NCBI RefSeq assembly: GCF_016808335.1
Contig: NC_053139.1
Coordinates: 16,820,782 to 16,884,781 of the forward strand
Length of the DNA stretch: 64,000 nucleotides
Origin: Panicum virgatum
Taxonomy: Eukaryota; Streptophyta; Magnoliopsida; Poales; Poaceae
Direction of reading: 5' to 3'
The notes beneath the pieces are model-generated. The model was not told the DNA's origin, made no database searches, and worked only from the letters and a program-made list of their open reading frames with translations. Of the stretch, positions 1 to 10,948 are shown one piece after another. The position numbers and the translations under genes are program-made. The first letter of the stretch is position 1, and each line of letters begins with the position of its first letter.

Positions 1-52
1 TTTTCTAAGCAAGAGGTAGCAATGGCAGAAGCGGTTTTCCTATGGTTTTTGT

Positions 53-478
53 CTAGGCTCCCTTGAGATATGAGAAGTTTTCAAACATGGAGCCTGGGAG
101 AAAATCAAAATTGAGGATATTGAAGATATGGAAATCTAAGTTGACCTCAATTTTGTCTACTATGAGTGACACGGTACTTACGACCCCCCGACATTTCAGG
201 ATGTGTCCCGAGGGACCACTCTCTAAGAGCGTGTCGGATGGTCTTAGCGTAACATTTCCCAAAAGAGTGTACGCTAAGTGCCATGGCAAAACATTAACCT
301 CCATGATGGGGTTAATGTGGGCTTCTACGGTAGTTCCCATTATAGAACAAGGAGTGATCATGGAGGGTGAGCTAATCCAAATTTCTTCAGAAAAGCATTT
401 CTCTTCCTCAAGAGGTGCTTCATTACGGGGATCAGGAGGAAAAGGAGGTACTGTAGGCCTAAGGGAAGGTTCTGTCAA
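53..478 (-). CDS. Gypsy protease-like region (element D), partial
   Basis: 141-residue frame resembling the aspartic-protease-like segment between gag and RT of Athila-type elements. The C-terminal stretch with DKIEVNLDFHIF followed by NFDFLPG is the counterpart of HLNFHIIEDLNFDFLIGHPL in element C near 17130-17190, which ends in the usual DFDxLIG loop. The frame is cut off by sequence change near its end, and the join to gag upstream (478-662) has no clean single frame. It is a retrotransposon remnant, not a host gene. Confidence 0.65.
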   Translation of the reverse strand: MTEPSLRPTVPPFPPDPRNEAPLEEEKCFSEEIWISSPSMITPCSIMGTTVEAHINPIMEVNVLPWHLAYTLLGNVTLRPSDTLLESGPSGHILKCRGVVSTVSLIVDKIEVNLDFHIFNILNFDFLPGSMFENFSYLKGA

Positions 479-661
479 GAGATCTCTAGATTGATCGGTG
501 TGGACAGAGGAAGGTTCCTTCCCTGAATGGGCATATATGAGATTCTAGGTGTTTCTATGGTTTCCCGTTGATTCATCCTTGAATCTAGAAGAGAACTTCG
601 GGGGGGGGGGGTGAATCTCTTCTCCCTTCGATGTTCCTGGTTCGGGCGAGGTTTCTAGAGC

Positions 662-1333
662 TTAATCTAAGGATGTGGAAGATGAAAGATTGGGTTCAGC
701 CGCTAGAAGATCCTCATGGGTCAACTCACAGTCCTCTTGGAGATGATCAGACTCGGCTGACAAGGAGGTATACTCGGCAATATAATCTACGATTTTATTA
801 GTCTCAGCCGGAAACATATGGAGGGGTACTCCTCCGGTGATTGAGTTGAGATGATCGGCGGATTCCTTATCGAGACTCCTCTTAAATTTCCAAAGGGCTA
901 AAGGATTGAGTGTCGACATGGTAGGGTCGGACTTCACTAGGAGCAAAAATCTAGCCCAGGTTGCGCTTAAAGTTTCCTTCTCATTCTGCTGGACGAAGAT
1001 GACAGAGAATGTCTTCTTCATGGAGTCCCAGCTGCCCTTTCCGGTATATGTATAAGACGTGTACCATTGCTCTGCCCTCCCTTTAAGAGAGAAGGGAAAC
1101 AACATCCACCAGAGGACATCTTGTTTCATGCTTGCAGAGGCAAAGCGTGAACAAAGCTGCTCGAACTCTCGCAGATGGTGGTCTGGGCTCTCGCTACTTA
1201 ACCCAGAGAAGGAAAGCTCCCGAACCAAAGCGATAAGGTCGGGACAAGGTTCATAGCCGGATGTGGAAGAGGATGGTGGATCATTGAACTCGCCCCTTGG
1301 GGTAGAGAGGCTATGAAAGGATGGCTTCTCCAT
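662..1333 (-). CDS. Retrotransposon gag (element D)
   Basis: 223-residue open frame with the Retrotrans_gag pattern: HHLREFEQLCSRF near residue 53, then LFPFSLKGRAEQWYTS near residue 78 and an RFLLLVKSDP stretch near residue 128. This matches the canonical gypsy gag core (HLRxFxxLC...FPFSLxGxAxxW). It lies directly downstream of the D primer site and leader, as expected for gag. No CCHC zinc knuckle is visible in this frame. The frame itself is undisturbed, unlike most gypsy coding in this window, but the downstream protease-pol connection is broken. Confidence 0.8.
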   Translation of the reverse strand: MEKPSFHSLSTPRGEFNDPPSSSTSGYEPCPDLIALVRELSFSGLSSESPDHHLREFEQLCSRFASASMKQDVLWWMLFPFSLKGRAEQWYTSYTYTGKGSWDSMKKTFSVIFVQQNEKETLSATWARFLLLVKSDPTMSTLNPLALWKFKRSLDKESADHLNSITGGVPLHMFPAETNKIVDYIAEYTSLSAESDHLQEDCELTHEDLLAAEPNLSSSTSLD

Positions 1334-1520
1334 GGGTAGCGGGGGTAAAGATAGCAGGAAGAAAACTAAAGATGATACGGGATAGATCCCGAAGGGTAGA
1401 GAAGCTTTTAAAGGATAGCTCCTCTATGGGTAGCGGGGGTCAAGGTAGAAGAAAAGAAAAGAAAAGAAAAGAGAAGCAAAGGATACGAGGACGACTAGGT
1501 TCGAAGAAAGATACAGCAAC

Positions 1521-1541
1521 CGTTCCCCAGCAACGGTGCTA
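1521..1541 (-). promoter_or_regulatory. Primer-binding site of element D (tRNA-Asp type, degenerate)
   Basis: Read on the minus strand this is TAGCACCGTTGCTGGGGA, a mutated form of TGGCGCCGTTGCCGGGGA, the complement of the plant tRNA-Asp 3' end. It begins a few bases inside the 5' LTR. Confidence 0.75.
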
Positions 1542-1548
1542 GAAAGCT

Positions 1549-2872
1549 TGTTGGGTATTTTAGCGTCACGAATAAATCCGCAAGCGCACGGATACCGTTG
1601 TAGCTTTCACCTCAGAGTATTCCAAGGGTTATTGAATCCACAGGGAACGTGTGTGCACTCTCTCCTATTCTAATCAGTCCAAGGACACACCAAGATAGGT
1701 AGAAGGGTAGAGACGATTCCTAAGGTAGTGCTACTACTGAGTTAAAGGTCGATGTCTCAGGCACAATACTCGCTTCGGGCACCGGCTTACAACTGGTCTG
1801 CCAGTCAACTCCGGCCAATAGCTCTACGCTATATCCGAACGTGGAGGATTACGAAGGACCAATAGGATTGTCACCACCTATGGCCTACCTCTATAAAACC
1901 GTGGGATATAAGGCAAACGAAGGATAACCCCTAGCCTAGACACCACGTCTACACTATTGATTACTACTGCAGTCTAACTACGTATCTCGAGCCATAACAA
2001 ACTATAGCACTCTGTACGAATACAGAGCGACGAACCCGGGAGTAAGAGAACTGATCTCACTCAACTACAAGCACTACTAGCATCTACTATACCAAGTAAA
2101 ATACTAGAGATAGGAACCACGAATACTTATAAATACCGAAGAATGTAGCAGCATCCATAGAGGTACAAGCTGGGAGCAGAATGCCGACACCCGGCACTTC
2201 TCCCAAACTACTCCCTCACTCACGTAGAGGTACAAAATAGAGAAGAGCATCGAAGACCTGCGCCCCTCCTAAGTACCTCTACCCTCTCCCTACTCTAAGA
2301 CACTTCTAAACCAAGAGAAGGCTTGAGAGAGCACTTGGATGGATGTCTTCATTTGGAGCCCCTCCCCTCTTATATATAGGAGGGAGCCATGGCCAGCAAG
2401 GTCAGTTTTAGTAGGTAGTCCTCTCAGAACTGACTTCTAGGACCAATGGGGAGCTGCCACGTCGAAGCTTGAGGTCGGTTGGTGCCGTGGGCTGGTCGGC
2501 CGACCTACGACTGGCTCCGAATCGGCCCAACTTTGGTTGGGTGACTGCTAGGTGGGCCCTCATCACTAATCCACTGGTAATAGCTCTTGTCTAAGTTGGT
2601 AGCTTGCTCAAGTGGGCCCATGAATCCATGTGAGGCTAAATATCACGCTCTGATTGGTCGACGCCTTTTGCCTTGGATTAAGGAGTGTGTTTCCATGCTC
2701 TTGAAGTGTGTTTTCAGTTTTCACCCTTATTTCACCTGCATACAAATATTTATATTTACCAACACTCGTGGAAATGGTTAGTAATAAACCCCTACCACTA
2801 TGTTGATGTTTACATTTTATGTATTTATGCAGGAGTTGACGGCCTAGATTTTTTACTTGAGAGCCATCAACA
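1549..2872 (-). repeat. 5' LTR of element D
   Basis: About 1324 bp, with ends TGTT...AACA in palindromic form. In minus orientation it carries a GGTCGGCCGACC motif (2496-2507), a TATA box (CCTATATATAAG, about 2370-2382), the conserved internal block GGTGGTGACA (about 1870-1880), and a conserved U5 hairpin with loop TGCGCTTG at 1576-1593. It is similar in layout to F (44443-45838). Confidence 0.8.
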
Positions 2873-3320
2873 TCGATCTTTGGCTTTGCAAAATATTTGA
2901 AACAAGTATTCCTTAGCCTTTCTCCCTACCTTGAGCTCCACAAAAGGCTTTTAGAAGTAGGAGAAAAGAAGGCATATAAAAGGCCTTGGTGAGGATACAA
3001 ACACTTTGAGCGAATGAGAGTGTCATTCGAGGAACTTGTTTTTATTTCAAAAACCTTTTGAAAACTTCCGGATATAATCTTGAGCAAGGAATGGGTAAGT
3101 GGTGCTTTATGAATCGTTATATCTCTCAACCACCCAAGACAAGGAGAAGCCAAACGCCCCATGGAGATAAAGGTAAATGGGTGAGCAAAGTTTAACCAAC
3201 TTATTCAATTTGAGGTAGAATGTTTTGTTGTAACTTGTGCATGATGAAGAAATGAAACATTGCAGCAACTCCTGATCAACAACCTAAAGTCTAGCTTTGC
3301 TCAGGGAGGAGCAAAGTTCA

Positions 3321-3333
3321 GCTTGGGGGGTCT
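3321..3333 (+). promoter_or_regulatory. Polypurine tract of element E
   Basis: The G-rich tract AGCTTGGGGGGTCT lies directly before the LTR start TGTTGACGC, the position and form of the plus-strand primer; compare CTTGGGGGATCT (B, minus) and GTGGGGGATC (C). Confidence 0.7.
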
Positions 3334-4849
3334 TGTTGACGCTCACTAACGACCATTTCTGAGCGTCAATATAGCCACAATAAATGGATGAACTCGCATT
3401 TCTTACACTCATGCTGCTAATAAATCACAGAATTCAACATGTCCCTCTAAATTTCTATGAGTGCAGGTTTTTGCTGGAAATGAAGGGCAATCGTACCCTT
3501 TTCAGCTAAGGAGCAGACACTGTCCAATCAAACACCACCACACGAGTTTCACATGGATCGAAAGGCCCACCAGAGAAGAAATTCAACATAACAAAGGTCC
3601 AAACCTCGACCATTGACAAGTGGACCCCAAGAGCGGCCCAACCGAAGAAGGAGAAGGTCGGTGGACCTAGTGGGGTGGTCGGCCAACCACCCTGGTCGGC
3701 GGACCAGCCCATGGGCCCCACCACCTTCAGGTTTCAACGTGGCAGCTCCTCATTAGATGATGCAGTTGGTTCAAGGAGGAATGAGCTGAATTCCCGGCCG
3801 TGGAAAGGGTGGCTCCCCTCTATAAATATGAGGGGAGGGGATCCATTTCAAGGTGTGTGAGAAATGGAGAGGATTGAAGAATTAGAAGAGATGTAGTTTA
3901 TCTCCACTTGTAGTGGTCTTAGGACTAGAGGAGTTTAGGTTCGAGTCAAAATTCGAGGTCTTAGAGTCTTCATAGAGAGTCCGGTATGTCTTTTATCTTT
4001 TCTTAATGTAATGCTCTGAGTTTGTAGTAGATGTCTATTTATTTATTCAGTACTTTGGTTCATATGCTCATATTGTGCATGTGATCCTTCTCATGAGTTA
4101 TGATTGTCTTGTGTGATTCATATGCATAGACTAGTTCATGTATCATGGCTTTGTTTCATCTCTCTTAATTGGGCGCTCTAGAACTAAGGCCCTAGATAGA
4201 CAAGGGTGTCCTTGCGCAAGGCTAGAGTGGTGCTTGTTAGCGCAGGCGTGGTGCCTGGGTTGATAATCATATTTGAATGCAACTCTATCCCACGGTTTGT
4301 AGAGGTAGCCGACAGGTGGTGACAGCCCTGTTCGAGCCCTAGTAATCCTCCATGTTCGGATAGAGGGGTAGGAGGTACATAAAGTCGTCGGATGTTCAGG
4401 ATTCTCCTGTTCATCTGGATGCGGTCTCCCTAGTCCATCGATCAGGCTTTTCTTTTGCGTATGAACGACTCATTCCAGCTTGCTCATGAGAGTATGATAG
4501 AGTATGGCTCTAGTTATCCTTGATCTTGTTCTTTCCTCTCCGATGTCCTAGACAGATTATCTAGTTCTGTCTGTGTGTTTACTACCCCCTTGTTATCACA
4601 AATATTATCACCCTATTTGAATCATTGCTATTAGTCCAAAGCAGTTCTTCCTGAATTAACTAAATTCTACACACCACCGCCTTCCCTGCAAAAATATAAA
4701 TGACACCCCGGGTTACTCTCGGGTAAAATGCTACGGCGGTACTCCGTGCGCTTGTGGACTCATTCGTGACCCATGTAATATCTGCCACCCCATTGACGTC
4801 TGCAGACGCCATCGCTGATTTCCAGTGGTGACGTTGGTAGGCGTCAACA
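3334..4849 (+). repeat. LTR of element E
   Basis: 1516 bp, TGTTGACGCTC to GGCGTCAACA. It is close in length and ends to the LTRs of B (1519 and 1528 bp) and belongs to the same or a sister family. It contains the GGTCGGC palindrome pair at about 3679-3712, TATA box CTCTATAAATATGAG at about 3819-3833, the conserved R/U5 block at about 4287-4370 and the U5 hairpin at about 4742-4757. Confidence 0.8.
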
Positions 4850-4863
4850 ATTGCAAGCATTTT

Positions 4864-4881
4864 TGGCCTCATTGCCGAGGA
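4864..4881 (+). promoter_or_regulatory. Primer-binding site directly right of the E LTR
   Basis: TGGCCTCATTGCCGAGGA is a degenerate tRNA-Asp primer site. The spacer and following bases (GCATTTTT, then GAGGAAGGCA) match those beside the B primer site, so this is true 5'-leader sequence. An LTR with a polypurine tract on one side and a primer site on the other is the junction of two tandem elements. Confidence 0.7.
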
Positions 4882-6083
4882 AGGCATAAGTCAAAGAATT
4901 TATTTAAGGAAAATCTCTATGGTTAGTGGCCAGTGGTCTGGCAGGACAACCATGCTGTCTTCTTTTCGTGTGAAGACAGGGGTAGTCTCCGATCAATTTC
5001 AATTCACCAATGAATTTCATGACGAATCTGAGTCGACTTCAAGGCAAGCGTGACTTGGCACTCTTGACTTCGAGAAGTCAACACTTCATCAATTGAATTG
5101 ATCATGATTGCATCCAACCTTGGAAAAGGCTCGAATTCTCCGTTTGAATGAAGTGCTCTATTGTCGTTGCCTGATCACCAGCCACAATGAACACTGCATC
5201 AACCGAGAAAGCGACCACATCACGATGCAATCCAGGTAAGTAATTTCTACATATCACTTCAGGGGCTGTACCACGGGATGATATGTATCATGAGAAGTTC
5301 AACCCGATTAAAAGAGGACCAAACGATAATCCCGAGCATCGCACACACCACATCAAGGTATGAATTTTTTCGATAACTTTTGCGAAGCGTGTCATACTTT
5401 GGAACCTTTTCATCAAGCTAATCAAGGCTAACAAAACAAAATGTCTCATTCAAAAGACTCTAAATTTTGAACCCTTGCTGACAGGTAAATCAGTAGTTAT
5501 CTCAAATTTTATTTCAACCATTGCATGTTTGAATTTCCCTCATCTCCATTTGATTCTTGCATGAGCATTGCATCTTTTGCATGAAAACCCTTGCATATTT
5601 TGTTTTTCCACCTTTTGCATCATAAACCCTCATGAATCTTGGAATTAGACAAGTACCCAAGGGGCAATTTTGGAAGAAAATGGCAGCCACAAAAATTTGG
5701 AGTGTAGTGCATGCATGAACTTGGATGATTTTCATGTCCAAGTACATTTGGGGCCACTCCTAGGCCTGCACCGGCCTAGCCCTGCACCCATTCACTCACT
5801 TTTGGCTCATATGGCAGTCATTAAGCATCACTGAAAAAGGAGGACACAAATTGGGCCAGCCACTTTGCCGGCCGACCATGGGGTGGAGCCCCTCTATTTA
5901 ACCTAGTGCACAGGGAGCTCATGGCACTCCCCTTGCCCGAGTTCCACTAATTTCACCTCGTGTTCGTCCTTCTTTTGCTCTCTTTGCTCTTGTTTCTCTC
6001 CAAGTTCATCCTCCGCCCCCTCATCCTCCGCCGCGCAGCCCGCCCACCAACCACCGCCGGTGCATCCCCCGCCCTCGTCAACG
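4882..6083. other. Leader-like and unclassified sequence, with a possible truncated LTR promoter
   Basis: No credible protein frame. The first part continues the 5' leader of the element primed at 4864. From about 5500 the sequence changes character; at 5868-5910 a CCGGCCGACC motif is followed by CTCTATTTAACC, the same palindrome-then-TATA order seen in the gypsy LTRs here, so a fragment of another LTR may lie at roughly 5500-6000. The right end abuts the Copia LTR of element A. Confidence 0.4.
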
Positions 6084-6302
6084 TGGCTAGATCTAGGAGC
6101 CCTTGGTTAGTTAGCCATGCGGCTGTCAGTTAGGTGCCCGGTTCTTCAGCTAGCGCATCACCTGATCCAGCTCAACCATCCTTCACGCTTGCCACATTCC
6201 ACGGCTTCTGCGCGCTCCCGTTGTACTCGAGGGGGTTTTCCCGTGTATATGTACACCAATTGAAGAGGAATACAATTGTACATTGCATTCTCATCTCGTT
6301 CA
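6084..6302 (+). repeat. 5' LTR of Copia element A
   Basis: Matches the split 3' LTR over its full length (TGGCTAGATCTAGGAG... to ...CTCATCTCGTTCA). The exact first base is uncertain because both copies also share a few bases before TGGCTAG. Confidence 0.75.
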
Positions 6303-6314
6303 TGGTATTAGATG
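6303..6314 (+). promoter_or_regulatory. Primer-binding site of Copia A (tRNA-iMet)
   Basis: TGGTATTAGATG immediately follows the LTR and resembles the canonical TGGTATCAGAGC complement of initiator tRNA-Met. Confidence 0.7.
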
Positions 6315-6377
6315 ACCTACGATCCTTCTGTCTCTCACATCCGCTCCTCATTCATCTCATTCCCCTTCCCAGTAGCC

Positions 6378-7833
6378 ATGTCATCGAGTTCTGGCTCCTC
6401 CAGCACCAACCCCTTCGCCCAGCGCTCCGTCGCCATCTCCACCACCACCGCACAGCTGATCAACATCAAGTCTCACATCTCTGTGATGCATGATCCGGCC
6501 TGGTTTCAAGCTATGCAAGAGGAGTATGACGCTCTGTGGCGAAATGGGACATGGGAGCTTGCTCCCCGGCCTCCCCGTGCACACGTGATCACTGACAAGT
6601 GGACCTTCAAGAACAAGTATCATGCTGATGGTTCATTGGAGCGACGCAAGGCGCGTTGGGTTGTCCATGGCTTCTCTTAGCACTCCGGCCTGCACTTCGA
6701 CCAAACCTTCTCCCCTGTCGTCAAGCCAGAAACTATCCTCATGGTGCTTCATCTTGCCGCCGCTCACGACTGGCCGGTGCATCAACTTGACGTCAAAAAC
6801 GCCTTCCTCCATGGAGATCTCACCGAGCAACTATACTATCAGCAACCATCTAGTTTCATCAATCTTGATAAGCCTGATGCTGTCTACCTTCTTCGCAAGT
6901 CTCTGTATGGCCTCAAATAGGCGCCAAGAGCCTGGTTCCTTCTAGCGGTTTGCCACACATCTGACAAAGTTGGGATTTGTTGCCTCCAAGTCTGACAGTT
7001 CATTGTTCGTTTACAACAAGGGCTCTGAAACTACTCATATGCTCCTATATGTTGATGACATCATGTTGTCTGCTTCATCCACGACACTCCTGCATCGAAT
7101 CATCAACCAGTGCGCAATGAGTTCTCTAGGAAAGACTTGGGTCCACTGCACTTCTTTCTCGGCATTCATGTTCGGCGCGATTCCAGTGTCTTCTTCCTGT
7201 TACAAGCTCAGTAGTCTAATGACATCCTGGAACGCGCCGGCATGGACGATTGCAAGCCCACGCCAACTTCGGTGGACACCAAGTCCAAGGTTTCCAGCAG
7301 CTCTGGTGAACTGCTCCGTGATCCAACATTCTACAGCAGCATCATCGGCGCGCTTCAGTATCTGACGCTGATGCGCCCTGATCTTTATAGCCGTGCAACA
7401 AGCCTACCTTCACATGCATGATCCATGTGATGTGCACTGGACATTCGTCAAGCGCATTCTGTGGTACGTTCGCGGCACAACAAGAAAAGGTCTTCAGCTC
7501 CGACGATCGATGACTCCAGCTCTTGTTGCATACTCTAACGCAGATTGGGCCGGCTGCCCTGACACATGACATTCTACATCAGGATTTTGTGTGTTCTTCG
7601 GCGATTCCTTGGTGTCCTGGTCATCCAAAATGTAGGCCATGGTGTCACGATCCAGTGCTGAGGCGGAGTACCGAGGCGTGGCAAACATCACTGCGGAGTG
7701 CTGCTAGCTTCGTCATCTTCTCGGCGAGCTCCACGTTATAGTCGACATGGCGATGATCATCTACTGCGACAACGTCTTTGCCATCTACCTCTCCGAGAAC
7801 CCAGTGCACCACGACCGCACCAAGCATGTGGAG
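6378..7833 (+). pseudogene. Copia gag-start/RT/RNase H remnant (element A, left part)
   Basis: Begins with a gag-like N-terminus (MSSSSGSSSTNPFAQRSVAI, ATG 6378) that runs after about 35 residues straight into Copia reverse transcriptase (AWFQAMQEEYDAL, NGTWELAPRP, RKARWVVHGFS). Protease and integrase are absent, so a large internal deletion fused gag to RT. Further motifs: NAFLHGDLTEQ, KSLYGLK, YVDDIMLSAS (catalytic YVDD, about 7050) and, near 7770, YCDNVFAIYLSENPVHHDRTKHVE of RNase H, where element B cuts in. Stop codons interrupt it (for example after HGFS at 6678 and after LYGLK at 6918, both CAG to TAG) and frames shift after 7130. Non-functional. Confidence 0.8.
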
Positions 7834-9352
7834 TGTTGGCGCATACCAACATCACCTAGAGAGCCCGCAGACGCCAATTTGGGATGGCAGTATTTCATGA
7901 ACCACGAATAGATCCGCAAGCGCACGGAATACCGCTGTAGCATTTTACCTGGGAGTATACCGGGGTGTCATTTATATTTCCGCAGCGAAGGCGATGAGTG
8001 AGAGAATATATAGATCAGTTGGTGAGCTCTATCTAGATTGGATATTCTCATGCATAAATAGGGGTAAGATAATAACATGGTAGGAGGTAGTGTGACACAC
8101 ACACACAAACTACTCTCTTGGATAAAAGAATAAAGGTTACTTTAGGCCGGGAGCAAGGTAAAAGTCAGAGCTCGAGTTAGCTGTGCTAGGCTAGCTATAT
8201 CTACACTTTCTCATTAGTTAGCTCGTCAGATATTAAACTACACAACAGGGAGATCGCTATTGAAGTAACGGGAGGAGCCCGTACACCCCGGTGACTTTAT
8301 GTACCTCCTACCCCCCATACCGAACGTGGAGGATCACTAAAAGGCACGGACAGGGCTGTCACCACCTACCGGCTACCTATACAAATCGTGGGTATAGTTG
8401 ACATCCAGCAACTCTTAGCTAATCTAGACACCTTGTCTACACTAGTAAGGGATACTCTAGTGTCCCGCGCGGAGCCCCCACCCTCCGGATGGACAGACAT
8501 CACACTAGAGCAATCATACGAATACTGGAGCAATTGCTAGAGTTCTAAGAACAAAAGACTAACCATCTCCAGCACAGGGCGATCATGCAATGCAAGCATT
8601 GAATAATAACGCAACCATGACAAGAAGCATAGACTCGATAACTCGGAATATACTTCAAGCAGATATCGATAATCATAGTCTAATTCTATTACAAACGACC
8701 GAATATTACAAGAGAGAGCTAGAGATGAACCCATACCAGACTCTCGAGCAACTCCGGCGACTCGATGACTCCTAGACTTCTCCTAAACTCCACTAAGCCT
8801 AAAGACTATGCAAGGAATGCAAGAGAGGAAGAGGTGTGTGGTGTGTGTGTGTGTCCTATTCTCTAACCCCCCCTTCTATTTATAGCAGGGAGCCACCAGC
8901 CGCAGCACCCCAAACCGATGTTGTGAGCCAACAGGGAAGCGCCACGTGCCTTGGTTGAGGCGGTGGGGCCCACGGGCCTGGCCGGCCGACCAGGTAGGTC
9001 GGTCAGCCTACCTGGGCCGCCAACCGCCCCCAACTTCCTGGAGTGGGCTTGTCTTGGCCTCCCCTTGTCCTAAAGTTGAGGCACGGCCTGCCCTAGCTGG
9101 GTTTGCTTCAGTTCTTGGGCTTCACTTGGTCCATTTGAGCCTGAATCGGTACTCTGATATTTTCTGTGATTTTGTGTCGGGTCAAAGTGTGCTTGTAACC
9201 TGCATATTAGCTTGAAAACACAACTTGCATATTCTAAAAGGTAAAGTGTGATTTAGAAACTTTAATGGATAAGGATGCATGTAAGAAATGCAAACTCTCA
9301 TGATTTTCTGATCAAGTTGACGCCTGGAAATGGTCGTAAGTGAGTGTCAACA
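7834..9352 (-). repeat. 3' LTR of element B
   Basis: 1519 bp, TGTTGGCGCA to GAGTGTCAACA on the plus strand, aligned end to end with 13102-14629. Includes a GT microsatellite (about 8836-8854), TATA box (CTATTTATAG on plus, about 8877-8886), and the GGCCGGCCGACC palindrome at about 8980-8995. Confidence 0.9.
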
Positions 9353-9364
9353 AGATCCCCCAAG
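9353..9364 (-). promoter_or_regulatory. Polypurine tract of element B
   Basis: CTTGGGGGATCT on the minus strand, immediately before the 3' LTR start TGTTGACACTC. Confidence 0.75.
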
Positions 9365-10948
9365 TTGTTCTTTGCTCGTCCCGAGCAAAGTATGACAAAT
9401 CAGGTTGTTGATCAGAAAATCACTTTGACCTTACCTGTCATGTCATAGTCTGAAGCAAAGAGATTCATCTATAAGCTTAAATAAGTTGGTTAGCATACCT
9501 TTGCTCAATTACCTTACTCCCTCATGGGGCTTTTTAGCTGTCTCCTTGTCTTGTGTTGTTGAGAGTTAGAATGGTGCATAAAGCAGTACTTACTTGTTCA
9601 TAGATCCTCAATCCATCTGGAGACACTTTTTTGAAAGATTTTTGAAAACATGGCAAAGCTCCAGGATAACTCTCTCGAGGTACTCATCTTGTATTTCCTT
9701 ATCAGGGCAGTGTTTGCCTTTGGTCTTCCTTATCAAGGTAGGATAAGAACAGGGCACACTTGTATTCTATTTATTGTAAAGTCAAAGAGAGGATCCATGG
9801 AGAAACAAGTCATGCAATCTCGATCAAAAGGTGCAAGTGTATGAATGGATGGATAGATGGATGAATATGGCTTACTCCTTGAGGTAATGGCTTTTCTCTC
9901 TCGATTCATCTCTGTCTCTCTCTTTTTTTTGAGACATGGTTACCCCCTTTTTCTCTCCTTTTTTTGGGTCATGCTTCTTTGGCATGCCATCTTTTCTCTT
10001 CTTTTTAGGGCAACCATAATTTGACTTTATTTTATTTTAGGAATGTTCTACGAGAGAGATCACCAAGACATGGAGCATTTATAGATGTGAAGTGGATGGT
10101 GGTGTTAATTCCCAGTGTAGGAATATAACAAATGGATGGGACGTGTACGTGCTTATGATCGAAAAAAGCATGAAGAGCATCTTACTAGGGTCACTCAATT
10201 TGACAAAACTCAACAGAATATCAAGCAGCATATGTATAAGGGTTTTTCATGGAATATGACATATGGCTCTGGTAGGACATTGCATATCGCTGGGAAACTT
10301 GCCTTTTAATTTTTTTTAAATTTTCTTTTTTTGAAAATAACTCCAGACTTCAAGCATCACTAGAACAAGATTGCATAACCTTATTTACTATATCTAAACT
10401 CACAACAACTTAGACTCGGATCAAGCATATGCAACCCACGAAACTTTTAGGTTTATTGGCAACATATTTGTATAACCAACGAATATAAACTCAAGAGAAC
10501 TCTTATTTTCAAACTAGGCACAACAGACATGATAGAGCAAAGCAAAACTCATCCTTTCAACTTATCAAAAGGGAGTTAAAACATTCTTACCGCGCATCAT
10601 GGAAAAGGGAAATAGAGCAGTAAATTTTTATTTTGTTTTTGGAAGTTTTTATCAAATTTTATTGAAAGCAAATAAAAGGATACAGTTGACTTAGGGTAGG
10701 GAACCTCCCCCAACCTAGCTCTTAGTTTAGGGTCAAAAAGCAGGACCTTTCTCCATACCTGATCAGGTTGAGGTCGTTTCGTCCGTACCTGGAGAAGTAG
10801 TAGCGGTCGATGACGTCTTGTTCTTCTTGCGCCACACCTTCTTGGTCTTCTTTGGTGGCGTAGGCGGCGCAGGAACAAGATCCTCGGATGTTGGATAGAC
10901 GATTTCCAGATCTTCTCATACTGTATTGGTGATGAAATCAGGGATCTT
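9365..10948 (-). other. 3' non-coding region of element B
   Basis: AT-rich and stop-filled, without a protein match. It contains a low-complexity CT/T tract (about 9896-9965), the motif GATGGCATGCCAAAGAAGCA (minus; about 9985-10015) also found twice in element C at 22268-22350, and a second purine-rich tract near 10705-10720 just after the coding region. The bases from 10597 to 10948 appear to be a decayed basic C-terminal extension of the gag-protease frame; a second copy of this same stretch lies at 48328-48900. Confidence 0.6.

Larger units (their letters stand above)
1..2872 (-). mobile_element. Element D: Athila-like Ty3/gypsy retrotransposon, 5' part, runs off the left edge
   Basis: Minus-strand LTR retrotransposon. 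Its 5' LTR is at 1549-2872, with a degenerate tRNA-Asp primer site just inside it, then gag (662-1333) and a protease-like reading frame (53-478). The rest of the polyprotein and the 3' LTR lie outside the window. The gag and protease segments match those of element C (14887-24133) in order and motifs, so both belong to the same lineage. The five bases after the LTR (TCGAT, 2873-2877) would be the target duplication, but the partner copy cannot be seen. D was inserted into the 3' non-coding part of element E. Confidence 0.85.
2873..4849 (+). mobile_element. Element E: Athila-like gypsy 3' end plus LTR, left part displaced by D
   Basis: Bases 2873-3320 are the non-coding 3' region of a plus-strand Athila-type element: a 'gctttgctcagggaggagca' stretch matches the equivalent place in C. 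A polypurine tract (3321-3333) and LTR (3334-4849) follow. No coding remains in the window; upstream sequence was separated by the insertion of D. Immediately right of the LTR is a primer-binding site rather than flanking DNA (see 4864-4881). Confidence 0.75.
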
